DNA of 64,000 nucleotides from Nocardia asteroides (GTDB taxonomy: Bacteria; Actinomycetota; Actinomycetes; Mycobacteriales; Mycobacteriaceae), in the NCBI RefSeq assembly GCF_900637185.1, contig NZ_LR134352.1, forward strand, positions 3,400,001-3,464,000, given 5' to 3'. A program made the position numbers and the translations under genes. Below are positions 49,530 through 56,889 of the stretch, piece after piece. The notes under the pieces were generated by a model, which searched no databases, was not told the origin of the DNA, and saw only the letters and a list, made by a program, of their open reading frames with translations. Within the stretch, counting starts at the first letter, position 1. Each line of letters opens with the position of its first letter.

Positions 49530-50173
49530 TGCGCCTGCGCCGCAGCGTGGTGTCCGGGCCGGGAATCCGCCGCCGGGCGCGTGGTCGCGGGTTCTCCTAC
49601 ACCGGCACCCGCGGCGTCGCGACCCTGCTGCGCACCCACGTGCGGGTGACGGGCGAGGAACTGTGGTTCGACTACCGGGCCAAGGGCGGCGCCCGGCGAC
49701 GCGTCCGGATCGGCGACGAACTGCTCGCGGCCGCGGTCCGCGGCCTGCTGCGCAGCCACGCGACCTCGCGACGTCTGCTGGTCTACCGCAGGGGCGGCGA
49801 GTACCGGGAGCTGCACGCCGCCGATATCAACGCCCGCTTCCAGGAGCTCGCCGACTGCGAGTGCAGCGCCAAGGACCTGCGCACCTGGCAGGCCACCGTG
49901 CCGGCCGCCGAGGGGTTCGCGCAGCGCGACCCGCCGAGCTCACGCCGCGCGGCGGCAGCCGCCGGACGCGAGGTGGCGGCCGAGGTCGCCGCGGCCCTGG
50001 GCAACACCCCGGCTGTCGCCCGCGGCTCCTACATCGACCCGCGCGTGATCGAGGCGTTCGCCGACGGCGAGACGGTGGCCAGGGCGGTGGCGCGGGCCGC
50101 GCGGGCAGGCTCCGACGAGGAACGCAGGCAGCTCGTCGACCGCGCGGTCATCCGGTTGCTGCGGCGCCGGTGA
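49529..50173 (+). CDS. Internally deleted DNA topoisomerase IB
   Basis: A 214-residue protein against about 330 in bacterial topoisomerase IB. The start MRLRRSVVSGPGIRRRARGRGFSY and the second half (ATLLRTHVRVTGEELWFDYRAKGGARRRV, KDLRTWQATVPAAE, LGNTPAVARGSYIDPRVIE) are both normal, including the catalytic Tyr in SYIDP, the Arg in LRTW and the Lys of AKGG. Some 110 residues in between, including the FRIG(S/G)EEYA segment with the first catalytic Arg, are missing in frame after GFSYTG. The enzyme is probably inactive or altered. It may be a decaying gene, although its frame is intact. Confidence 0.8.
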   Translation: MRLRRSVVSGPGIRRRARGRGFSYTGTRGVATLLRTHVRVTGEELWFDYRAKGGARRRVRIGDELLAAAVRGLLRSHATSRRLLVYRRGGEYRELHAADINARFQELADCECSAKDLRTWQATVPAAEGFAQRDPPSSRRAAAAAGREVAAEVAAALGNTPAVARGSYIDPRVIEAFADGETVARAVARAARAGSDEERRQLVDRAVIRLLRRR

Positions 50174-50196
50174 TTGACGGCGGCGGTCCCGGGTAG
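50172..50196 (+). promoter_or_regulatory. SigF-type promoter for the small DKDYD gene
   Basis: Plus strand: GATT (50172-50175), 15 bases, GGGTAG (50191-50196), 48 bases before GTG 50245. It begins over the topoisomerase stop codon. Confidence 0.65.
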
Positions 50197-50244
50197 GGCG
50201 ACCCTGTGGCCGCGTTCGCGGTGACGATCCGAAAGGAGACGACA

Positions 50245-50475
50245 GTGGCCCTCGATCAGGAAACCGGACAGGTCACGGGCACCCGTGACAAGGACTACGA
50301 CCTCATCTGGTTCGCCGAAGCGGCGCTGAGCAACGCGCTGCGCATGGAGGTGTACTGCAACGACGCCGAGCGAGCCGGTGATTCCGAACTCGCCGAATTC
50401 TTCCGGCGCGCCCAGGGTGAGAGCCGCAAGGGCGCCGAACAGGCCAAGCAGCTGCTCGCCGGCCGCCTGCACTGA
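50245..50475 (+). CDS. Unknown helical protein with DKDYDLIWF motif (76 residues)
   Basis: A short form of the protein at 23601-24011: TGTRDKDYDLIWFAEAALSNALRME, then AERAGDSELAEFFRRAQGESRKGAEQAKQLL, with most positions shared. GTG 50245 follows AAAGGAGA; an upstream in-frame GTG (50206) is less likely. Helices with conserved acidic and His/Gln positions suggest a small helical bundle; no catalytic motif is seen. Both copies follow SigF-type sites. Terminated by a strong hairpin. Confidence 0.72.
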   Translation: MALDQETGQVTGTRDKDYDLIWFAEAALSNALRMEVYCNDAERAGDSELAEFFRRAQGESRKGAEQAKQLLAGRLH

Positions 50476-50486
50476 CCGCCCGTCCC

Positions 50487-50519
50487 GACGTCCGCCCGGC
50501 CGCGCGCCGGGCGGACGTC
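50487..50519 (+). terminator. Hairpin terminator
   Basis: Perfect 13-bp stem (GACGTCCGCCCGG, 50487-50499, pairing with 50507-50519), loop of 7, starting 11 bases after the stop of the 76-residue gene. Confidence 0.75.
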
Positions 50520-50565
50520 GCTGTCGCTGCGCGGCTTTGTCGGACCTCGATGCCATGCTCACGGG

Positions 50566-52239
50566 ATGCGATGGGCGGTGGCGGAGACGGGCGACGGTGG
50601 CGCCCGGCTGTGTCCGCTCGACCGGGACGGCAGGCCCGCGGGGCCGATCGTGGACGAGCCGTCGCTCATCGAGGCGGTGCGCGCGCGGCCCGCGGTCGAG
50701 CGCTGGGTCTGGCGGTCGACCGCCGAGATCTACCGGCCGCTGCTGGCGGCGGGGGTGCGGGTCGACCGCTGCTACGACGTGCAGGCGGCCGAGGCGCTGC
50801 TGATCGGGCACGAACAGGGGCAGGCGGGGCAGGCGCGCTCGCTCGCCGCCGCGTGGGCCCGGCTGCACCACCTACCGGTGCCGCCGGACGCGCCGGTGCG
50901 CGCCGCCGAGACGCAGCCGTTGCTGTTCGACTCCGCCCCGGTGCCGCTGCCGCCGGGGACCGACGAGTTCACCGCGCTGCTCGAGGTGTACGCCGGGCAG
51001 CTCGCCCGGACCGCGCGCGCCGAGCACCCCGACCGCATGCGCCTGCTGCTGGCCGCCGAATCGGCGGGCATGCTGGTCGCCGCGGAGATGTCGCGCGCCG
51101 GTATCCCGTGGCGTGCCGACATCCACCGCGAACTGCTGGATTCGATGCTGGGCGAACGCTTTCCGGGCGGGCTGGAGCCGCGCCGGATGGCGGAACTGGC
51201 CGACGAGGTGAACCGCGCGTTCGGCGGCGACGTGCGCGTCCGGCCCGACCTGCCCAACGACATCGTCCGGGCGTTCGCCCGCGCGGGCATCGTGGTGTCG
51301 TCCACCCGGAAGTGGGAGCTGCAACGGATCGACCATCCCGCCGTCGCCCCGCTGCTGGCGTACAAGTCGCTGTATCGGGTGCACACCGCGCACGGCTGGT
51401 CCTGGCTCGAGCAGTGGGTACACGGCGGCCGTTTCCGGCCCGAATATCTCCCCGGCGGAACGGTTTCCGGCCGCTGGACCACCAATGGCGGCGGCGCGCT
51501 GCAGATCCCGAAGATCATCCGCCGGGCGATCCGCGCCGATCCCGGCTGGTCGCTGGTCGTCGCCGACGCCGCTCAGATGGAGCCGCGCATCCTGGCCGCG
51601 GTGTCGCGCGATCCGGCGTTGATGGAGGTGGCCGGTCGCGGCGCGGACCTGTACGCGGATCTGGCGGCGCGTGGCCTCGGCGGCGATCGTGACCAGGCCA
51701 AACTCGCCCTGCTGGGCGCCATCTACGGTCAGACCTCCGGTGACGCCCTCACCCACATGGCGGCCCTGCGCCGGCGCTATCCGGCCGCGGTCGCCTACGT
51801 CGACGACGCGGCGCGGGCGGGGGAGGAGGGCCGCCTGGTGCGGACCTGGCTGGGCCGCACCTGCACCCCGCTGTCGGTGCAGGCGCCGGGGCACACCGAC
51901 CCGCCGGAGGAGACGCTCACCGGCTTCACCGGCACCTCCGCGGCGCGCGCCCGCGGCCGCTTCACCCGCAACTTCGTCGTCCAGGGCAGCGCCGCCGACT
52001 GGGCGTTGCTGCTACTGGCCGGGATCCGGCAGGCGATCACCGTGGCCGGGCTCCGCGCCGAGCTGGTCTTCTTCCAACACGACGAGGTGATCGTGCACTG
52101 CCCCACCGAGGAGGCGCCGCGCGTCGTCGACATGATCGCCGGCGCGGCGGCCGAGGCGGGTCGCATCGCCTTCGGGCCGACCCCGGTCCGGTTCCCGTTC
52201 ACCACCGCCGTGGTCGAGTGCTACGGCGACGCCAAATGA
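50566..52239 (+). CDS. Family A DNA polymerase-like (3'-5' exo/polymerase) protein
   Basis: A 557-residue PolA-type protein, shorter than Pol I. Polymerase motifs are clear: motif A LVVADAAQMEPRILAAVSRD (near residue 327), motif B DQAKLALLGAIYGQTSG (near 380), motif C ELVFFQHDEVIVHCP (near 505). The N-terminal 180 residues correspond to an exonuclease-like domain with no obvious catalytic DE pair, so proofreading is doubtful. Such proteins are common in actinomycetes and annotated as bifunctional 3'-5' exonuclease/DNA polymerase. Lacking a ribosome site, ATG 50566 may be leaderless (CATGCT 6 bases before). Confidence 0.85.
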   Translation: MRWAVAETGDGGARLCPLDRDGRPAGPIVDEPSLIEAVRARPAVERWVWRSTAEIYRPLLAAGVRVDRCYDVQAAEALLIGHEQGQAGQARSLAAAWARLHHLPVPPDAPVRAAETQPLLFDSAPVPLPPGTDEFTALLEVYAGQLARTARAEHPDRMRLLLAAESAGMLVAAEMSRAGIPWRADIHRELLDSMLGERFPGGLEPRRMAELADEVNRAFGGDVRVRPDLPNDIVRAFARAGIVVSSTRKWELQRIDHPAVAPLLAYKSLYRVHTAHGWSWLEQWVHGGRFRPEYLPGGTVSGRWTTNGGGALQIPKIIRRAIRADPGWSLVVADAAQMEPRILAAVSRDPALMEVAGRGADLYADLAARGLGGDRDQAKLALLGAIYGQTSGDALTHMAALRRRYPAAVAYVDDAARAGEEGRLVRTWLGRTCTPLSVQAPGHTDPPEETLTGFTGTSAARARGRFTRNFVVQGSAADWALLLLAGIRQAITVAGLRAELVFFQHDEVIVHCPTEEAPRVVDMIAGAAAEAGRIAFGPTPVRFPFTTAVVECYGDAK

Positions 52240-52246
52240 ACGACGA

Positions 52247-52278
52247 CGGCCCGCCGCCACGGTCGTGACGGCGGGCCG
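52247..52278. terminator. Bidirectional hairpin terminator
   Basis: Perfect 10-bp stem (CGGCCCGCCG, 52247-52256, pairing with 52269-52278) between the convergent DNA polymerase-like and SDR genes. Confidence 0.7.
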
Positions 52279-52293
52279 CTGCTCGGGCACCGC

Positions 52294-53055
52294 TCAGCGC
52301 GGCGCCATGCGGATGGCGCCGTCGAGACGGATGGTCTCGCCGTTGAGCATCGGGTTCTCCACGATGTGGCGGGCCAGCGCCGCGAACTCGGTGGGATGAC
52401 CCAGCCGCGAGGGGTGCGGCACCTGCGCGCCGAGCGAGTCGATCGCCTCCTCGGGCAGCGTCTCGAACAGCGGGGTGCGGAACAGGCCCGGCGCGATGGT
52501 GTTCACGCGGATCTTGAGCCCGGACAGGTCGCGGGCGATCGGCAGGGTCATGCCGACGATGCCGCCCTTGGACGCCGAGTAGGCGGCCTGGCCGATCTGG
52601 CCGTCGTAGGCCGCGACCGAAGCGGTGTTGACGATGACGCCGCGCTCCTCGCCGACGACCTCGGTGGCGGCCATGCGCTCGGCGGCGAGGCGGATCACGT
52701 TGAAGGTGCCGATCAGGTTCACGTTGATCACCTTGGTGAACGCCGCGAGCGGGAACGCGCCGCTCTTGCCGACCGTCTTGATCGCGTTGCCGATACCGGC
52801 GCAGTTCACCGCGATGCGCAGCGGCGCAAGGGATTCCGCGACATCGAGCGCCGCGGCGACGGCCGCTTCGTCGGTGACGTCGGCGGGGGCGAAGGCCGCC
52901 CCGTCACCGAGCTCCTCGGCGATGGCGGCACCGTTGGAGGAGGCGAGGTCGATGATGACGACCTTCGCGCCGGCCGCGTGCAGTTCCCGCACGGTGGCCA
53001 GGCCGAGACCCGAGGCACCACCGGTGACCACCGCGGAGGCATTGGTGAAGTCCAT
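52294..53055 (-). CDS. SDR, type II 3-hydroxyacyl-CoA dehydrogenase-like
   Basis: A 253-residue [24 protein letters not shown] (about residues 8-28), [16 protein letters not shown], Ser in [14 protein letters not shown] and YSASKGG for YxxxK; the whole pattern fits HSD17B10/type II 3-hydroxyacyl-CoA dehydrogenases, which oxidise 3-hydroxy-2-methylacyl-CoA or steroids. ATG 53055 follows AGGAGAAG. It stands alone; upstream is a 499-base gap. Confidence 0.88.
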   Translation of the reverse strand: MDFTNASAVVTGGASGLGLATVRELHAAGAKVVIIDLASSNGAAIAEELGDGAAFAPADVTDEAAVAAALDVAESLAPLRIAVNCAGIGNAIKTVGKSGAFPLAAFTKVINVNLIGTFNVIRLAAERMAATEVVGEERGVIVNTASVAAYDGQIGQAAYSASKGGIVGMTLPIARDLSGLKIRVNTIAPGLFRTPLFETLPEEAIDSLGAQVPHPSRLGHPTEFAALARHIVENPMLNGETIRLDGAIRMAPR

Positions 53056-53554
53056 ATCTTCTTCTCCTGTCGTATCGACTGCGCGACGGCTGCTCGCCCC
53101 GCGCGCCACCCCCGATGATGTCGGTGCGCGGCAGGCGGCGGCGCCGGAAGGTCTACTCGGCGGTAACAGGAGCCCCGCCGGTCCGGCGAGGGAGGGGAGA
53201 GGTGGACATCGGCGCGGTGATCCGGCAGCCGATCAGGCCCTGAACAGAACAGTCCCCGGTAGTCTGCATCGAATCCATGAGTTCCAGTCGTCGCTGACAA
53301 CTCCGGTATCCGACTGACTTGCCGGGGGCTTAGCCAGATCCTGGAACAACGTCATCACGGTCGAGAAACGTCTTTCTCGGCGGTATGGCCTTCTTCCGGT
53401 GTTCCGGTATGTATCCAGTCTGCTCCGAATTCCCGCGCTGTCAATACCCGATTTGCCGCGAGATAGCGCATTGTGCGGGCGGGCGCCGAGGAGGACAGTG
53501 GGTATGTCCGGTGGCGCCACCGGGGCGCCACCCTTCTGGAGCAGGAGGTGGCCT
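53056..53554. other. 499-base gap with a hairpin, no supported gene
   Basis: Divergent region between the SDR and the ABM-like gene. No ORF of either strand has a ribosome site, conserved protein pattern or matching codon bias. A hairpin CGAGAAA / TTTCTCG (53362-53368 and 53373-53379) and lower G+C than the surroundings at 53270-53470 suggest promoters or a small RNA, which I cannot define. Confidence 0.4.
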
Positions 53555-54178
53555 GTGTACGCACGTTCGAGCACGATCGCGGCCCAGTCGTCGTCGATCG
53601 ACGGCGGGATCGCGTACCTCCGCAACGAGGTGATGCCGAGTTTGCCCGAGATCGACGGATGGGTCGGCATGTCGCTGATGGTCGACAGGGCGACGGGGCG
53701 CTGCATCGCCACGACCGCGTGGGATACCGAAGAGAGCATGCAGATGAGCAGGCAGCGGGTGCAGCCGCTGCGCGACGGTCTGGCCCGGTCGCTGGGTGGG
53801 GCGACGGAGAAGGTGGAGGAGTGGGAAGTCGCGGTCATGCACCGCGATCATCTGGCCGGCGCCCGCGCGTGCACCCGGTGCACCTGGGTGCAGGGCAGTC
53901 CCGAGGAGATCGAGCAGATGATCGACACGTTCAAGTTCGGTCTGCTGCCGGAGTTCGAGAAGATCGAGGGGTTCCGCAGCGCCAGCCTGTTCGTCGACCG
54001 GGAGTCCGGCCGCGCGGTCGGGTCCACCGTGTGGTCGAGCCTCGAGGAACTCGAGCACAGCCGCGACCAGGCGACCCGGTTGCGGACCGCGGCCACCGGG
54101 CGCGTGGGCGTGCGCATTCTCGAGGTCGCGGAGTTCCGGCTGGGCTTCGCGCATCTGCGCCTGCCCGAAATGGTCTGA
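53555..54178 (+). CDS. Tandem antibiotic-biosynthesis-monooxygenase-like (ABM) protein
   Basis: A 207-residue protein with two dimeric alpha/beta-barrel halves: residues 1-95 (SSIDGGIAYLRNEVMPSLPEIDGWVGMSLMVDRATGRCIATTAWDTEESM) and 100-205 (EEIEQMIDTFKFGLLPEFEKIEGFRSASLFVDRESGRAVGSTVWSSLEEL), which repeat the same pattern (I/F-DG/EG...S-L-VDR-GR-IATT/VGST-W). Such repeats suggest fusion of two ABM units. Enzymatic role unknown. GTG 53555 follows GCAGGAGG. Confidence 0.78.
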   Translation: MYARSSTIAAQSSSIDGGIAYLRNEVMPSLPEIDGWVGMSLMVDRATGRCIATTAWDTEESMQMSRQRVQPLRDGLARSLGGATEKVEEWEVAVMHRDHLAGARACTRCTWVQGSPEEIEQMIDTFKFGLLPEFEKIEGFRSASLFVDRESGRAVGSTVWSSLEELEHSRDQATRLRTAATGRVGVRILEVAEFRLGFAHLRLPEMV

Positions 54179-54208
54179 GGCTCGTGGGCACCGCGGTGGC
54201 CTGACGGG

Positions 54209-54865
54209 TCAGGCGACCGCCGCCCGTGCGGCGGTGCCCGGCACCGAGCCCGCGCTCTGGAGTCCGGCCCAGCAGAGCTGGGTGGTGGTCTCCACGGCCT
54301 GGTGCTTGGGGATCGGGCGACCGGTCCGGTGCCATTGCCCCGCCGCGGCGATACCCGCGCCCACCAGCCATGACGCGAGCAGGTGTGCGCGCCAAGGGAT
54401 CTCGCCGCGGCGGTGCAGCGCGGCGGCGACCGTGGCGGTGCAGTCGGCCTTGGCCGTCTGCACCCGCCACCGCACCGACGGCTCGCTCGGCACCGCCGAC
54501 TCGAAGACCAGGATGTGCGTGCCCGCCGCGTCGCGCTCGACCAGGTCGAAGAACGCCGTGACCGTGCCGCGCACCGTGTCGTAGTCGGACCGCGGTGCGG
54601 CCACGACCTCCCGCACCGCGGTCGAGAGCTGGTCGAGGTATCGCTGCACGACCGCCAGATACAGATCCAGCTTTCCCGTGAAGTACTGATACAGAATGGG
54701 TTTGGTGATTCCCGCGGATTCGCTCACCATCTGCATCGTGACCCCGTGGTAGCCGCGGCCCGCGAACACGCCCTGGGCGATATCGATGAACTGGTCGCGC
54801 CGCGCGCGGCGCCGTTCCGATGGGGGGAGGTCCACGGTGTGCCGCGGCCGTCGGGCAGGTGACAT
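54209..54865 (-). CDS. TetR-family regulator
   Basis: A 218-residue TetR protein; HTH near residues 22-70 (RRARRDQFIDIAQGVFAGRGYHGVTMQMVSESAGITKPILYQYFTGKLDLY). It starts 8 bases after the FadE5 stop, so it is co-transcribed with that gene and may control it or a related lipid gene. It converges on the ABM-like gene. Confidence 0.87.
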   Translation of the reverse strand: MSPARRPRHTVDLPPSERRRARRDQFIDIAQGVFAGRGYHGVTMQMVSESAGITKPILYQYFTGKLDLYLAVVQRYLDQLSTAVREVVAAPRSDYDTVRGTVTAFFDLVERDAAGTHILVFESAVPSEPSVRWRVQTAKADCTATVAAALHRRGEIPWRAHLLASWLVGAGIAAAGQWHRTGRPIPKHQAVETTTQLCWAGLQSAGSVPGTAARAAVA

Positions 54866-54873
54866 CGCTTCGG

Positions 54874-56700
54874 TCAGAACCCGGTTTCGTCGAGCTCCAT
54901 CGCGCCCAGGTCGGTCGCGATGAGCACGGCGCGTTCGGCGGTCACGTGGGGCAGCGCCGTGTTCGCGAAGAACGACGCGACGGCGAGCTTGCCCCGGTAG
55001 AACTCCTCGTCCCGGCCGGATTCCAGTGCGGTCAGGGCGATTTCGGCGGCCACGATCAGCCGCCAGGCCACCAGCAGGTCGCCGACGGCGAGCAGGAAGC
55101 GCACGGCGTTGAGCCCGATGCGGTACAGCTGCGTGGGCTGTTCGCTCGCTCCGATCAGGTGCCCGGTGAGCGTGGCCACCATCTCCTCGACGTCCTCGAC
55201 CGCGCAGGCGAGCAGGACCTTCTCGGTCTTGAGCCGGCCACCGTCGGCATCGGAGCGGGCCGTGGCCTTGACCTGGCCCAGCAGGTGGGCCAGCGCGACC
55301 CCGCGATCGCGGGCGATCTTGCGGAAGAAGAAGTCCTGGGCCTGGATGGCGGTGGTGCCCTCGTAGAGCGAGTCGATCTTCGCGTCGCGGATGTACTGCT
55401 CGATCGGGTAGTCCTGTAGGAAGCCGGAGCCGCCGAAGGTCTGCAGCGAGTCGGTCAGGTACTGGTAGGCGCGCTCGGAGCCGACACCCTTGACGATCGG
55501 GAGCAGCAGGTCGTTGACGCGCGCGGCCAGCGCGGCATCGGCGCCCGAAATATGCTGGGCGACAGCGGGATCCTGATGCCCGGCGGTGTAGAGGTAGACC
55601 GCGCGCAGGCCCTCGGCGTAGGCCTTCTGCATGAGCAGCGACCGGCGCACGTCGGGGTGGTGGATGATGGAGACCTTGGGGGCGGTCTTGTCCGAGGCCT
55701 GCGTCAGGTCCGCGCCCTGGACCCGGGACTTCGCGTAGTCGAGGGCGTTGAGGTAGCCGGTGGACAGCGTCGCGATGGCCTTGGTGCCCACCATCATCCG
55801 GGCTTCCTCGATCACCTTGAACATCTGCGCGATGCCGTTGTGCACCTCCCCGACGAGGTAGCCGACGGCGGGCACACCGTGGCCGCCGAAGGTGAGTTCA
55901 CAGGTGGCCGAGGCCTTGAGCCCCATCTTGTGCTCGACATTGGTGACGAAGACGCCGTTGCGGTCGCCGAGTTCGAAGGTCTCGTGGTCGAAGTGGAACT
56001 TCGGCACGACGAACAGGCTCAACCCCTTGGTGCCCGGACCGGCGCCTTCGGGGCGGGCCAGGACCAGATGGACGATGTTGGCGAACAGGTCGTCGGAGTC
56101 GGCGGAGGTGATGAACCGCTTGACGCCCTCGATGTGCCAGCTGCCGTCCTCCTGCCGGGCGGCCTTGGTGCGGCCGGCGCCGACATCGGAACCGGCGTCG
56201 GGCTCGGTGAGGACCATGGTGGCGCCCCAGTCGCGCTCCACCATCTGCACGGCCCACTGCCGCTGCTCCTCGGTGCCGACCTCGGCGAGCACCGCGGCGA
56301 TCATGGCGCCGGTGGAGTACATGTAGGCGGCGGGCTGCGCGCCGAGCACGAACTCGTTGACCGCCCAGCTCACCATCGACGGCGCGGGCACGCCACCGAG
56401 TTCCTCGGACTTGCCCAGCCGCGGCCACTCGGCGTCGAGCCAGGCGCGGACCGCCTTCTTGAACGGCGCGGGCAGCTGGACCGAGTGCGTGGCCGGATCG
56501 AATACCGGTGGGGTGCGGTCGGTTTCGGCGAAGGGCTCGGCCACCGGGCCCTCGGCGAGCCGGGCCGCCTCGCCCAGCATGGTCCGCACGGTCTCGGCGT
56601 CGAGATCGCCGAACTCGCCTGCGGCGAGGACGGTATCGAGGCCGTAGACCTCGAACAGGTTGAACTCCAGGTCGCGAACGTTGCTCTTGTAGTGGCCCAC
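54874..56700 (-). CDS. fadE5: Acyl-CoA dehydrogenase, FadE5 type
   Basis: A 608-residue acyl-CoA dehydrogenase that matches mycobacterial FadE5 along its full length as remembered: [16 protein letters not shown] at the start, [70 protein letters not shown] and ELDETGF at the end. The catalytic Glu is expected near EGTTAIQ. FadE5 oxidises a broad range of acyl-CoAs to enoyl-CoA. GTG 56700 follows GAGAGGTGA. Preceded by the triple-TetR gene, with an operator-like palindrome (56813-56837) between. Confidence 0.92.
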   Translation of the reverse strand: MGHYKSNVRDLEFNLFEVYGLDTVLAAGEFGDLDAETVRTMLGEAARLAEGPVAEPFAETDRTPPVFDPATHSVQLPAPFKKAVRAWLDAEWPRLGKSEELGGVPAPSMVSWAVNEFVLGAQPAAYMYSTGAMIAAVLAEVGTEEQRQWAVQMVERDWGATMVLTEPDAGSDVGAGRTKAARQEDGSWHIEGVKRFITSADSDDLFANIVHLVLARPEGAGPGTKGLSLFVVPKFHFDHETFELGDRNGVFVTNVEHKMGLKASATCELTFGGHGVPAVGYLVGEVHNGIAQMFKVIEEARMMVGTKAIATLSTGYLNALDYAKSRVQGADLTQASDKTAPKVSIIHHPDVRRSLLMQKAYAEGLRAVYLYTAGHQDPAVAQHISGADAALAARVNDLLLPIVKGVGSERAYQYLTDSLQTFGGSGFLQDYPIEQYIRDAKIDSLYEGTTAIQAQDFFFRKIARDRGVALAHLLGQVKATARSDADGGRLKTEKVLLACAVEDVEEMVATLTGHLIGASEQPTQLYRIGLNAVRFLLAVGDLLVAWRLIVAAEIALTALESGRDEEFYRGKLAVASFFANTALPHVTAERAVLIATDLGAMELDETGF

Positions 56701-56812
56701 CGGACCGTCACCTCTCGACTGGACCCGCCCCGACCGGGGCGGGTGCTGAACCGTGCGCGATACGCGCCGCGGGAGCCATGATTGCGCACAAACTCGCGCC
56801 GCGCAACCATAA

Positions 56813-56837
56813 GTAACTCGCTGATAAGCCGAGTTAC
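56813..56837. promoter_or_regulatory. Candidate operator upstream of fadE5
   Basis: GTAACTCG (56813-56820), 9 bases, CGAGTTAC (56830-56837): a perfect 8-bp inverted repeat in an AT-rich stretch, 113 bases before the fadE5 start and just past the triple-TetR stop (56890). Further GTTACGG half-sites lie on the minus strand nearby. Probable site for one of the two TetR proteins here. Confidence 0.5.
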
Positions 56838-56889
56838 GGACATAATCCAGCCGTAACACTGGGGTGATCGCCGAGGAACGGGTTCTAAG

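Noticed and set aside
53500..53505. GGGTAT before the ABM-like gene
   Set aside because: The -35 position is GGGC; no support at any nearby spacing.
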